Origin: Planctomycetota bacterium | Lineage (GTDB): Bacteria; Planctomycetota; Phycisphaerae; Sedimentisphaerales; Anaerobacaceae | DNA length: 64,000 nt | Assembly (NCBI GenBank): GCA_019456145.1 | Contig: VRUL01000018.1 | Span: forward strand, 1 to 64,000 | Reading direction: 5' to 3' | In this document: positions 39,438 through 48,132 of the stretch, piece by piece | How the letters are laid out: each line of letters starts with the position of its first letter | Position numbering within the stretch: the first letter of the stretch is position 1 | The notes under the pieces: model-generated | Told to the model about the DNA's origin: nothing | Databases searched by the model: none | The model's input: only the letters and a program-made list of their open reading frames with translations | Translations under genes and position numbers: made by a program

Positions 39438-40919
39438 CTACCATTGCGGTTGCAGCTTAAAGTTCATCTCCAGCATACCCTTCTTTGATTCGCGCTTGCC
39501 GGTATCGAACGGATCATCTGTATCTGCTATCCATTTCTTCAAACGTGTTTCCATCTCTTTCTGAATCTTTGCGAATTTTGGATTCCCCGCAAGATTTCTC
39601 ATTTCGTAAGGATCATTCTTGCGATCAAACAACAAAGGTTCATGATCTTTCTCATTATGCCAGCGGGCGTAGACCCACCGATGTGTACGAACACCTCGCC
39701 AAGAACCGACCCACTGCTCACGATCGGGCCAGCCGAGCCCCATATTCATCAGATAAACTGAATCAGGCCCCTGCTGATCGTCCTTTCCTGTTACAACATG
39801 AGCCAGATTATGACCTTGCACACCGCTGGGTATCCCAACACCGCAAAGGGACAGCAAAGTGGGCATGATATCCACACTACTAAACATCGCTCGGGTACGT
39901 TGCCCGGCCTTAACTCTTCGGGGGTAACGCATGATAAAAGGTAAGTGTATGGACTCTTCGTATGGTGTGGATTTCGAGGCCCGCATGGTGGGGTGCAACC
40001 ATTTGTCGTACGGCTTGCCGTAACCATGACTGCTCAAATGATCACCGTGATCTGAAGTAAAACATACTATCGTATCGTCGGCGATACCGAGCCGGTCAAG
40101 AGCGTCCATTAATCGGCCCATCTGTGCGTCAAGAGCCGTAACATTGCCGTAGTATTGTGCAATCTCCCGGCGAGCAAACTCAGCCATCTGCACCGGAACG
40201 TTGGGTGGCAGATCGACCTTCGCAGGGTCATAAATATTAAATTCTTTAGGATATTGGTCATAAGGCCAATGTGGCGGCTCCCAGCTCATTACTATCGCGA
40301 AAGGAGAATCCCCGGGTTTCTTTACGTTATCTTCCATGAGCTTGATAGCGTGGTCGGTTTCTTCCTCAGGTGCAAACTTTTCACTTCTGATCGGCCCGAC
40401 TTCGTTGCGGTAATAGGTTGCTCCATAGTGTCTATTAGGACAATTATTGGCAAACATGTAATCGAAGCCGTAACGTTTTTCCTCCGTGTAAGGGCCACTG
40501 CCCAAATGCCACTTACCCACATATGCACTGTAGTATCCGGCTGTTCTCAGAGCCTGTGGCAAAGTGACTTGTTTATCCCACAACACATATTCATTGTCCG
40601 GCACTCCATTGGCAAAGCCGTATTTGCCGGTCAGTATGTTTGCTCTGTATGGTGAACACAAAGGATGGTTTGCAAAGGCATTATCGAAAACCAGGCCTTG
40701 CGAGGCCAGCCGGTCCAAGTTCGGCGTGCGGACTATCTGGTTTCCGCTTGAACCCATTGCGCTATAGCGAAGTTGGTCTGCAAAGACAAAAAGAATATTC
40801 GGTCTTTTCGCATCCGTTCCAGCCTGCGACAATGAGCTTCTTGCCGGCTGGCCAGATACACCCAAAAGCACCCCTGCAAATACCCCGCCTGACCTGCCAA
40901 GAAAATCTCGTCGTTCCAT
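39438..40919 (-). CDS. S1-family sulfatase, Tat-exported
   Basis: 493 residues. A Tat-type start (ERRDFLGRSGGVFAGVLLG) is followed by PNILFVFADQLR with the first metal Asp pair. The activation motif CSPYR (CxPxR) carries the cysteine that must become formylglycine, followed by LTGKYG. Further metal and substrate residues lie in GKWHLG and CFTSDHGDHLSSHG. It removes sulfate esters, most likely from a sulfated sugar given the neighbours. The activating enzyme is not in the window, since the only SUMF protein here lacks the catalytic cysteines. Confidence 0.93.
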   Translation of the reverse strand: MERRDFLGRSGGVFAGVLLGVSGQPARSSLSQAGTDAKRPNILFVFADQLRYSAMGSSGNQIVRTPNLDRLASQGLVFDNAFANHPLCSPYRANILTGKYGFANGVPDNEYVLWDKQVTLPQALRTAGYYSAYVGKWHLGSGPYTEEKRYGFDYMFANNCPNRHYGATYYRNEVGPIRSEKFAPEEETDHAIKLMEDNVKKPGDSPFAIVMSWEPPHWPYDQYPKEFNIYDPAKVDLPPNVPVQMAEFARREIAQYYGNVTALDAQMGRLMDALDRLGIADDTIVCFTSDHGDHLSSHGYGKPYDKWLHPTMRASKSTPYEESIHLPFIMRYPRRVKAGQRTRAMFSSVDIMPTLLSLCGVGIPSGVQGHNLAHVVTGKDDQQGPDSVYLMNMGLGWPDREQWVGSWRGVRTHRWVYARWHNEKDHEPLLFDRKNDPYEMRNLAGNPKFAKIQKEMETRLKKWIADTDDPFDTGKRESKKGMLEMNFKLQPQW

Positions 40920-41100
40920 AATCGCCCTCGTTTTAAAAAAGAGTTGTTATTTGACTAAGATTTTTGAATTTATCAAGCATCGCGACTCTTGTACCCTTCC
41001 ATCAAAGGGCACGAAATTGAATTCGCACCCATTATACCACTACAATAACTATTTTCATAGTGTTAGATATTCCTCACTAAGGCCAAGCAATCTCACCCCC

Positions 41101-41129
41101 TGTCATCCTGAGCGCAACGAAGAATCTCA
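41101..41129. repeat. dispersed element, TGTCATCCTGAGCG type
   Basis: TGTCATCCTGAGCGCA followed by ACGAAGAATCTCA. A second, interrupted copy is at 62628-62677. It sits just downstream of the SGNH gene in the 40920-41150 gap, which has no gene. Confidence 0.55.
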
Positions 41130-41150
41130 TCGTTAGGCGGTTGCGGGAGG

Positions 41151-42641
41151 TCATCGGATCCGGCGTCGGCCGGTCGTTGTATCCCCCAGCAGCTGGCACA
41201 TCCCCCGGCCAAGGGCGTCACCGACTAACACATAGGTTTCGGCATTTCGATTATAGTGATAACCCTGGTTTCTGGGGGAGAGTGATTCGTCTATCCAAAA
41301 ATCCCGGATTTCAACGGTTAAAACATTACCGGCAAATTCAGGGTATTTGCCCTTGTCTCCACTTACGGCAAGTTGAGCATTGGCAACGGTCAAGTGAGGA
41401 CCTGTCATTTTCCACCCACCAAATCCGATGGTGCCTATTATAAAGGGGGCTTTCGGCGCCTTGAATTCGGTGCGGTAAGCCTTTATAAGATTAACTAAGT
41501 TTAACTCGTAGCGACTGGCATGTGCCGGATTTCCATCCTTGTGTCCCTGCCACCAGACAAATCCGGCTATTTCATAACCCTGGTCCTTATACTGCGGGAA
41601 ATGGGTGGCGAAGTTATTTAATACATCATGAATTCCTTTAACAAAATCATCGTACTGCTTGCCGGCATACCAGTTCACCTCTTTTTTTGGCTGACCTTCG
41701 ATCCATGAAGAAGGTGTATCCTTGTAACCGGCATACGTCCTGCCATCGAATGTAAATCTCTCGCTCCCCGGCGGTAGGATATCCCATCCCAAACTTCTAT
41801 TGCCCTGAGAGGCTTTGATAATAATGACCGGTTCGTCGTGGTAATATCCCATAATGTGGCCGAACTGCAGTTCCGGTCCTATTGTGCTGGCACCGGAGCC
41901 ACAACCTACAGTTAACCACTTATTTGCCGTTGCAGTGACCACACCCTTATACCAAACATCGTTTCGCACGATCCAGTTACCCTTGTCATCGACAAGGTGG
42001 GGGAATTTCTTGTCCGTTTTTACTACCGTATCCAGGGTGCCGGGGATGTCCGTTCTCCAGACCCAGCCTAATCCATTGGCCGCTTTAGTTAAGAAGGTGA
42101 TCTTGAAGGGGTATTTTTTTCCAGCGGTAAACTTAAATTCGGTATGCACAGCTTCTTTGCCGGGTTCTTTTCTATAGACTTCCACACCGTCAACTTCCAT
42201 AATGTTGTACGATGAATTGCTATAGCCGGGGTTGAATTTGTAAATACCCGCGGTTTTCATTTTTATGAAACCCCGGACGACCGCGGTACCGCCGCCGGGA
42301 AACCGAGTCGGTTTTACTCCGCCAAATGCCGGCAGCTTTTTTGTTTCTATCGGGGTCATCTTGTCATAGTCGGCTGTTGGTGAGTACTCCCCTGGATAGA
42401 TTGAAACTACCGGATCCAAAAATTGTTTTCCCCACCGCCAAGACCCACCACTTACCTGGCCTATTCCGACCATATTGGATTGGCCGGACAGGATGTACAC
42501 CTTAACAGGTTTATCGGTGACAGGTGGTTTTGTGTCAGGATCGGGTAACTGAGCCGGGAGTTCCTTAGCAGCGGCAGGATGAACAAGCAACACCATCGCC
42601 GGAATAGCGAAACATAATATACTCCTAATGCTTCTTTTCAT
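41151..42641 (-). CDS. sialate O-acetylesterase-type SGNH hydrolase, exported
   Basis: 496 residues. Signal peptide (about 1-25), then LPDPDTKPPVTDKPVKVYILSGQSNMVGIG, where Ser of GQSNM is the block-I nucleophile of the SGNH fold. WWQGHKDG and NAQLAVSG are further family blocks, and YHYNRNAETY near the end should hold the catalytic His region. Between blocks is a PA14-like inserted module (about 100-200: GTAVVRGFIKMKTAGIYKF). It would remove acetyl groups from sialic acid or other sugars. It is the shortest of three neighbouring paralogues (41-47 kb). Confidence 0.82.
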   Translation of the reverse strand: MKRSIRSILCFAIPAMVLLVHPAAAKELPAQLPDPDTKPPVTDKPVKVYILSGQSNMVGIGQVSGGSWRWGKQFLDPVVSIYPGEYSPTADYDKMTPIETKKLPAFGGVKPTRFPGGGTAVVRGFIKMKTAGIYKFNPGYSNSSYNIMEVDGVEVYRKEPGKEAVHTEFKFTAGKKYPFKITFLTKAANGLGWVWRTDIPGTLDTVVKTDKKFPHLVDDKGNWIVRNDVWYKGVVTATANKWLTVGCGSGASTIGPELQFGHIMGYYHDEPVIIIKASQGNRSLGWDILPPGSERFTFDGRTYAGYKDTPSSWIEGQPKKEVNWYAGKQYDDFVKGIHDVLNNFATHFPQYKDQGYEIAGFVWWQGHKDGNPAHASRYELNLVNLIKAYRTEFKAPKAPFIIGTIGFGGWKMTGPHLTVANAQLAVSGDKGKYPEFAGNVLTVEIRDFWIDESLSPRNQGYHYNRNAETYVLVGDALGRGMCQLLGDTTTGRRRIR

Positions 42642-42696
42642 TCTTCAATGCCTTAATTGCTTATACACATTTAGCTTTTCACCCAAACGAGAATCC

Positions 42697-44724
42697 TCAT
42701 TGCCGAAGGTCAGGAGTTGCATTTGGATCCCACAGCTTTCCGATTTCCGCCAATGTCTTAATACTTGATTCTATTATTTTACCATTTTTATCAGGGCCGA
42801 CATTAAGCAGGAAATTCGAATTTCTACTGTACGCTTTATCCATATGCCCCATGACGCCCTTTGCACTTGACGCACGAAATCCCTCGCCCCAAAACCATTT
42901 CTGTTCCAGTTTCCAGCATGTTTCGCCAGGTGCCTTATTGGTCTCTGGGAAGTGCCTCATTTCCTTTACCGCAATGTCCGCATACGGCGTTCCTTTCTTG
43001 GCCCAATCCCACCAATTCGTACTGACAAGAACGTTTGGACGGGTGCTCTTAAAGAAATCTGCTGCTTGCTCAGCAGACATTACTTCCGGATCAAGACCAT
43101 CGTTCCAGATGTAGAAAACATCCGGATACTTTTCGATAAGCTCGGCGATTTGTTTCATTTGGAATTCGTTCTGTTCTTTGAGGGTATGCTTTGCAGGATC
43201 GCATTCGGGCGGCAGAACCTTATGTTTCTTTGGATCACCAAATCCCGGGTTACGCCAGCAATAGTAAAGCCCCACCTTTAATCCCCGGCTTTTGAATGAC
43301 TTGATAAACTGTGCCACGAGGTCCTTCTGGTACGTACAATCAGGGTGCATGACATCATATGTCGTATACTTGCTGTCCCACAGGCAAAAGCCTGCGACAT
43401 GTTTTGCCGTAAGTACTCCATACTTCATACCGGCAGCAACCGCGGCGTCGGCCCAGGCGTCCGTGTCGACCTTGCCGCCCGGATTAAAGTCGGAAGGTTT
43501 CGGGTAGCCTGCGACCCATTGAACACCCTTGTATGTTGCCATATTATAATGAAGGAACATACCGAATTTTAGTTTCATGAAGTCATCCTGTAATTCAGTC
43601 TGTTCCTCGTTGAAAGCCTTTTTCTTTGGTTTCGTCAGCATCTGGACCATCCCGCGGCCAAGGGCGTCACCGACTTCCATGTAGGTTTCGGCATTATTGT
43701 TATAGTGATAGCCCGCACCGCTTGGGGAGACTGACTTGTCTCTCCAAAAATCCCGGGCTTCCATGGTTTTAACATTACCGGCAAACTCCGGGTATTTGCC
43801 TTTTTCACCGCTCACTGCAAGCTGGGCATTGGCAACCGTCAGACCGGGGCCTTTCAGGTCCCATCCGCCAAACGCGATGGTGGCCAGCACAAACTTTGCA
43901 TCGGGAGCGTTGAAGTCCTTGCGAAGGGTTTTGATCAAGTGCACGAGGTTCTGCTCGTAGCGGCTGGCATGGGCCGGATTCTGATCTTTGTGCCCCTGCC
44001 ACCAGACGAATCCAGCGACCTCGTAACTCTTGGCGCCCGGATAATACTTGCCAATGTCTGCCAGGACCTTCTTGGCGCTGGCGATATCATCGTCATACTG
44101 CTTGCCGGCATACCAGTTCACCTTTAACGCGTCAATTTCACTAAGAGAGGCATTTTCAGGCCATTTAAGAGTAGAGTTTCCGTACTCGGCATAGGTGAAG
44201 CCGTCATATGTAAATCTCTCGCTCCCCGGCGGAAGTAGGTCCCACCCGAGACTTCTGTTACCGATACAGGATTTGAGCACCAGTACGGGTTCCTCGAGCA
44301 CATGACCCATGATGTGGCCAAACTGCAGCTCAGGCCCCACGTTGCCTTTGACGGTCAACCACTCATTTCGCAGCGTTGCCATGCTGCCTCTTCTGTGCAT
44401 GACCTGAACGTATCTGACATCTTTTCTTTGTGTCCAGTTGTCATGGTCGTCGACGAGATGCGCATACTTGCCTTTTTTCTTGGTCAGATATTCCAGCGTG
44501 CCGTTCTTTTCTTCCGGCCCGACCTTGCCAAAGCCGAGCATGTTGGATTGGCCCATCAGGATGAACACCTTCACCGGCTTGTCGATGGTGGCCGGTTTGG
44601 TATCCGGATCCGGTAATTGTTGCTTCGGATCTGTATTAATCTTCTCGGCAGCCGATACGCTGAAGGCGACCATTATCATCGCTGCCATAAGGCACAATAT
44701 AAAGAATATCTTCTTCCTGTTCAT
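42697..44724 (-). CDS. SGNH acetylesterase-type domain fused to GH29 alpha-L-fucosidase domain
   Basis: 675 residues, signal peptide (about 1-25). Residues 30-375 repeat the paralogue core (VKVFILMGQSNMLGFG, GFVWWQGHKDQNP, GAGYHYNNNAETYM) but lack the PA14-like insert. Residues about 385-675 are a GH29 fucosidase: KFGMFLHYNMATYKG, GVLTAKHVAGFCLWDS, GLYYCWRN, and FYIWNDGLD, where the Asp aligned with the usual GH29 nucleophile region stands; then SNFLLNVGPDKNGKI. The GH29 part is complete but lacks the C-terminal beta domain of larger fucosidases. It would deacetylate and defucosylate the same glycan. Confidence 0.82.
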   Translation of the reverse strand: MNRKKIFFILCLMAAMIMVAFSVSAAEKINTDPKQQLPDPDTKPATIDKPVKVFILMGQSNMLGFGKVGPEEKNGTLEYLTKKKGKYAHLVDDHDNWTQRKDVRYVQVMHRRGSMATLRNEWLTVKGNVGPELQFGHIMGHVLEEPVLVLKSCIGNRSLGWDLLPPGSERFTYDGFTYAEYGNSTLKWPENASLSEIDALKVNWYAGKQYDDDIASAKKVLADIGKYYPGAKSYEVAGFVWWQGHKDQNPAHASRYEQNLVHLIKTLRKDFNAPDAKFVLATIAFGGWDLKGPGLTVANAQLAVSGEKGKYPEFAGNVKTMEARDFWRDKSVSPSGAGYHYNNNAETYMEVGDALGRGMVQMLTKPKKKAFNEEQTELQDDFMKLKFGMFLHYNMATYKGVQWVAGYPKPSDFNPGGKVDTDAWADAAVAAGMKYGVLTAKHVAGFCLWDSKYTTYDVMHPDCTYQKDLVAQFIKSFKSRGLKVGLYYCWRNPGFGDPKKHKVLPPECDPAKHTLKEQNEFQMKQIAELIEKYPDVFYIWNDGLDPEVMSAEQAADFFKSTRPNVLVSTNWWDWAKKGTPYADIAVKEMRHFPETNKAPGETCWKLEQKWFWGEGFRASSAKGVMGHMDKAYSRNSNFLLNVGPDKNGKIIESSIKTLAEIGKLWDPNATPDLRQ

Positions 44725-44810
44725 AGCTTTGTTTCCTTTCGTTAATATGGCATTGACTTCAAATTGCTTTCGGAAACTTCATCTAACAGCAAGCGGGCGG
44801 CCATGGCCTG

Positions 44811-47240
44811 TCACTGGCTTTCCGCACGATCCAGCGGCGGGGTCTTCGCCTCTTCCATCCACAGGGTAAGATGCCCGCGCGGAGGGATGGTCCCCCGTGG
44901 ATTGTTGTATCTCAGGAAGCTGGTAGCCGCGATGGTCACCTTGCCGCCCTTAAATTCGTCACGGAAGTCGTTGTAGATGAAACCGCCGCGTGGCTGTCCA
45001 CCCTGCCGCTTGCCGACACCAGCGGAAGACTGGGCCAGCAGTTTGCCGTTGACGTAGATCGAATAACCCTCGCCTGCATTGACGTGGGCGCTGCCGCCAA
45101 CCACGATTCGGTATCGGTGGCCCTCTTTGAGCGGCGGGATTTCAAAGGTGCCGCGCACCAGAATAACTTCATTTTCCCACAGGGTCTTCGGGATCTCGCC
45201 GCACCCGCAGAATGGTGCGTTGCAAGAGCCACTCAGCGGTGCCGGCTTGCCGTCGAGCTGCCCGAAGGGCGGCAGACCGCTCTTCCAGCCTGCCTTCTTG
45301 GCATCGAAGTCGGGCGCGAACCAGTTCTCCATTCCTTCGGGATAGGTCACTTTGCGGAAACGCCCTCCCTTCTCCTTAGGCTTTGTCTCTTTCGGGTCAA
45401 AGCTGAAGTAAGCCCACTTCATGTTCCGGAGATCCTGCCCAAATACGTGCCAGTCATAGTCGTGCACCCCGGCCGCGCGATAGAATGAAGTCAGACGGTA
45501 TATCGCCCCCCGCAGGAACTGTGAGACTCGCGCCGGCTTCTCCCCGCTGGCCTCACTCAACAGTGCCGCTTTGTACCTGGGGTTGGCGATATAGCTCGGT
45601 GCCATACCATCCATAATAATCGGGGCCAGCGCCGCTTTCGCGGCTGCTTCATCCTGCTCTGCCGGTTCGGGATTTGCCTGCTGCACAACGGTTTGCGGCC
45701 TGGCAGCTTGCCCAAGAGCTTCCGCGTTTCCGCCAAGGAGCCTGACCATCGCCCGGCCCAAAGCATCGCCCACCAGAAGGTACGTCTCGGCATTGCGGTT
45801 GTAGTGATAGTCCTGGCTCACCGGGGACTCATCGATCTCGCGCCAGAAATCGCGGGTGTCCACGGAGGCCACGGTGCCGGCGAACTCCGGATGTTTCTTC
45901 GGATCGCCGATGGCCAACTGTGCTTCCAGGATCCGCAGATATTTATCGCCCATATTGTAACCGCCGAAACCGACTGTGGCGACCACAGCCGGCATCTTGG
46001 GCGCCTTGAATTCCTTGCGTACATCGTTGATCAGGTTGGCCATGTTCTGCTCGTACTCGGTAATCAACTCCGGTGAGAAGCCATCCTTGTGTCCCTGCCA
46101 CCACGCAAATCCGGCGATCTCGTAACCCTGGCCCTTGTAGCCCGGCACGATGTCTTTAATATTGCCCAGAGTCTTGCGAACCCCTTCGATCATCAGGCGA
46201 TAACTCTTACCCTCCCACTCGTTGTCGGGTTGGGTCCTGCCGCTTGACGGCGGCCGATAATCAAATCCTAAACTTCGATTGCCATTAGATGTCTTAATGA
46301 TAAGGACCTGTTCGTCATGAGCATACCCCATGATATGGCCGAACTGCACTTCAGGTCCTATTGTGGTTTTACCTGGCCGTGGCGGCACGGTTAACCACCC
46401 TCCACTGAAACTAAGTTCTGCCTCATAAAAATATACATCATTTCTTACGGTCCATCCGCCTTTGTCGTCGATGAGATGCTGGAACTTCTTGTCGCGCTTC
46501 GTCACGATTTCCAGATCGCCTTTGCCAAGCAGATCCATCTGGCTCATCCAGATCGCCGTCGATCCGCCCTTGAAGTAGGTGATCTTGACGGCATAGCGCT
46601 TCCCGGCTTCGAGCGCGACCTTCTGTCTGACTGCTTGCTCGCCCACATTCTTGCGGTAGACTTCCCGTCCATCCAACTCCATAACGTTGTATGAACTGTC
46701 GCCATAGCCCGCGCTCACGATGTACGTGCCGAATTCGGGGACGTCTATGTACCCTCGCACGACAGTTGTGTGCGGGCCGGAAATGGCAGGAAGCGTTCCC
46801 TGGACAACCCCAAGCGCAACCGTCTGCGTCTTTGCTGGCTTGGCATTATCGTAGTCCGTGGCCGGGTCGTAGGCGCCCTTATAGATTGAGACCGTCGCCC
46901 CTTTGTCAGCTTTCGGGCCGGCCGACAGGTAGACACCGTGGGGACTGATCTTGTAGTTCCCCACCGGGTAGATATACATGGGGCCCTTGGCCGCGGCAGG
47001 ATCGGCGGTCAGGTAGATACCGGTATAGCGGCATCTGGCACCGCTGATATTACCCATCCCCACCATGTTGGACTGGCCCGCCAGGATGTACACCTTAACC
47101 GGTTTATTGGTGACAGGTGGTTTTGTGTCGGGATCGGGTAACTGTGCTGGTATCTCCCTGGTAGCGGCGGCAGGGACCAGCAACGCCATCGCCACGACGG
47201 CCAGCGCCAATACGGTTCTGGTTCGGTTTTTTGTAGTCAT
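44811..47240 (-). CDS. large sialate O-acetylesterase-type SGNH hydrolase with PA14-like and C-terminal jelly-roll modules
   Basis: 809 residues, signal peptide (about 1-27). VKVYILAGQSNMVGMG holds the nucleophile; a PA14-like module (about 150-260, TTVVRGYIDVPEFGTYIVSAGYG) and the GFAWWQGHKDG and YHYNRNAETYLLVGDALGRAMV blocks follow. The C-terminal 280 residues are extra: an Ala-rich linker and a jelly-roll-like part (FEIPPLKEGHRYRIVVGGSAHVNAGEGYSIYVNGKLL). Nucleotide-level identity to the 41151-42641 gene around the nucleophile shows recent duplication. First gene of the minus-strand trio. Confidence 0.8.
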   Translation of the reverse strand: MTTKNRTRTVLALAVVAMALLVPAAATREIPAQLPDPDTKPPVTNKPVKVYILAGQSNMVGMGNISGARCRYTGIYLTADPAAAKGPMYIYPVGNYKISPHGVYLSAGPKADKGATVSIYKGAYDPATDYDNAKPAKTQTVALGVVQGTLPAISGPHTTVVRGYIDVPEFGTYIVSAGYGDSSYNVMELDGREVYRKNVGEQAVRQKVALEAGKRYAVKITYFKGGSTAIWMSQMDLLGKGDLEIVTKRDKKFQHLIDDKGGWTVRNDVYFYEAELSFSGGWLTVPPRPGKTTIGPEVQFGHIMGYAHDEQVLIIKTSNGNRSLGFDYRPPSSGRTQPDNEWEGKSYRLMIEGVRKTLGNIKDIVPGYKGQGYEIAGFAWWQGHKDGFSPELITEYEQNMANLINDVRKEFKAPKMPAVVATVGFGGYNMGDKYLRILEAQLAIGDPKKHPEFAGTVASVDTRDFWREIDESPVSQDYHYNRNAETYLLVGDALGRAMVRLLGGNAEALGQAARPQTVVQQANPEPAEQDEAAAKAALAPIIMDGMAPSYIANPRYKAALLSEASGEKPARVSQFLRGAIYRLTSFYRAAGVHDYDWHVFGQDLRNMKWAYFSFDPKETKPKEKGGRFRKVTYPEGMENWFAPDFDAKKAGWKSGLPPFGQLDGKPAPLSGSCNAPFCGCGEIPKTLWENEVILVRGTFEIPPLKEGHRYRIVVGGSAHVNAGEGYSIYVNGKLLAQSSAGVGKRQGGQPRGGFIYNDFRDEFKGGKVTIAATSFLRYNNPRGTIPPRGHLTLWMEEAKTPPLDRAESQ

Positions 47241-47684
47241 GCCATTCCCCGTCCTTCCATGTTAACTGTAATTCTGACTCCTTGAGAAAACATCATGGCT
47301 TATCATTCTATCACACATTGCGATGTTGTCAAGCACGGCAAACGTACGGGCGACCCCATGTGGTCGCCCCTCTCAGCATTTTTTCATATTTTCATTTTGA
47401 TTTTTAATATTATTAGCCCCCCACCCTTGTGCTGGGGGGTTTTCTTTTTATATAACCCCCACCCCTGTGCCGGGGGGAATTTTATTTGAACTTTGACAAG
47501 GTCTATGCTATTCTCTGCCCATAATGGCTTGATTGACATCCAGGAAACGATTACTTCTTCGACATAAGAGCAACAGAGCCCCAAACGTAAGTGCGGGGTT
47601 AAAAAACTTACTTAGCCCCTCAATTTATTGAGCGGGTTAATAACCTGAATACTGGCAACCGGCAACTGTTTTTACTATCAACAT
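47241..47684. other. gene-free region with several stem-loops
   Basis: No coding frame is convincing. Stem-loops occur at 47417-47439, 47595-47619 (GGGGTTA/TAGCCCC) and 47619-47632 (CTCAA-TTTA-TTGAG). The pairing GTAAGT (47587-47592) with ACTTAC (47606-47611) competes with the second stem. The region divides the minus-strand esterase trio from the plus-strand ATPase cassette and marks the start of AT-richer DNA. Confidence 0.45.
47417..47450 (+). terminator. GC stem-loop followed by a T tract
   Basis: CCCCCCA (47417-47423) pairs with TGGGGGG (47433-47439), loop of nine bases, followed by TTTTCTTTTT. Shape fits a factor-independent terminator in plus orientation, although no plus-strand gene ends here. 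Confidence 0.4.
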
Positions 47685-47713
47685 TTGACAGGTCGGGAAC
47701 GGCTAAATACTAT
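47685..47713 (+). promoter_or_regulatory. strong predicted promoter of the ATPase-S24 cassette
   Basis: TTGACA (47685-47690), a 17-base spacer, TACTAT (47708-47713). It is the best plus-strand promoter in the divergent region and would give a leader of about 120 bases before the small gene. Confidence 0.5.
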
Positions 47714-47772
47714 ATACTAACGACTATCTACGAACTATTTGACGGGAATTGGTGCCTCGCCAGAACACGTTG

Positions 47773-47793
47773 GTGATGACATCACTGTATAAG
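47773..47793 (+). promoter_or_regulatory. 13-bp perfect dyad and a second -10-like box upstream of the cassette
   Basis: GTGATG-A-CATCAC (47773-47785) is a perfect inverted repeat. TATAAG (47788-47793) lies just beyond it but has no good -35. The dyad is a candidate operator in the leader of a cassette that encodes a LexA-like module. Confidence 0.4.
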
Positions 47794-47839
47794 CTTAGTT
47801 CGAGAGAGTTATAGTTTCTTTTAACAAAAGGAGTCAAAT

Positions 47840-48103
47840 ATGCTAAATGAAATATTTGTAGGCGATGTTGATTTGGGTAATGGAACCGGTTTGGAACTTG
47901 TTATTTTTCCCCTCAAAGATACAGAGCTAAAGGGAATGTGGGACAAAGATACAGATTTATTTTTGCTTTGTCTAATGCAAAATAGCACTTGTTGTACATT
48001 CAGACCTTCAGGCCATTTTTCCAGATATGTAGAAAAACTTAGAATACCTGAAGGAGATGCTAAATGTTTAGCTAAATGGCTAAGCGAAGAAAGCTGGATG
48101 TAA
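47840..48103 (+). CDS. small protein of unknown function, first gene of the ATPase-S24 cassette
   Basis: 87 residues; AAGGAG stands 7 bases before the ATG. No signal peptide, no known motif. The middle is hydrophobic and cysteine-bearing (LFLLCLMQNSTCCTF), the ends acidic. It lies 29 bp upstream of the big ATPase gene with the same AT-rich composition, so it is probably its operon partner, such as an inhibitor, sensor or adaptor; this is inference from position. Confidence 0.6.
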   Translation: MLNEIFVGDVDLGNGTGLELVIFPLKDTELKGMWDKDTDLFLLCLMQNSTCCTFRPSGHFSRYVEKLRIPEGDAKCLAKWLSEESWM

Positions 48104-48132
48104 ATTGTATGTAGAACAAGCAAGATGAAATA

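Noticed and set aside
47788-47793. TATAAG as the main -10 of the cassette
   Set aside because: No -35 at a workable distance; the TTGACA-17-TACTAT pair at 47685 is much better.
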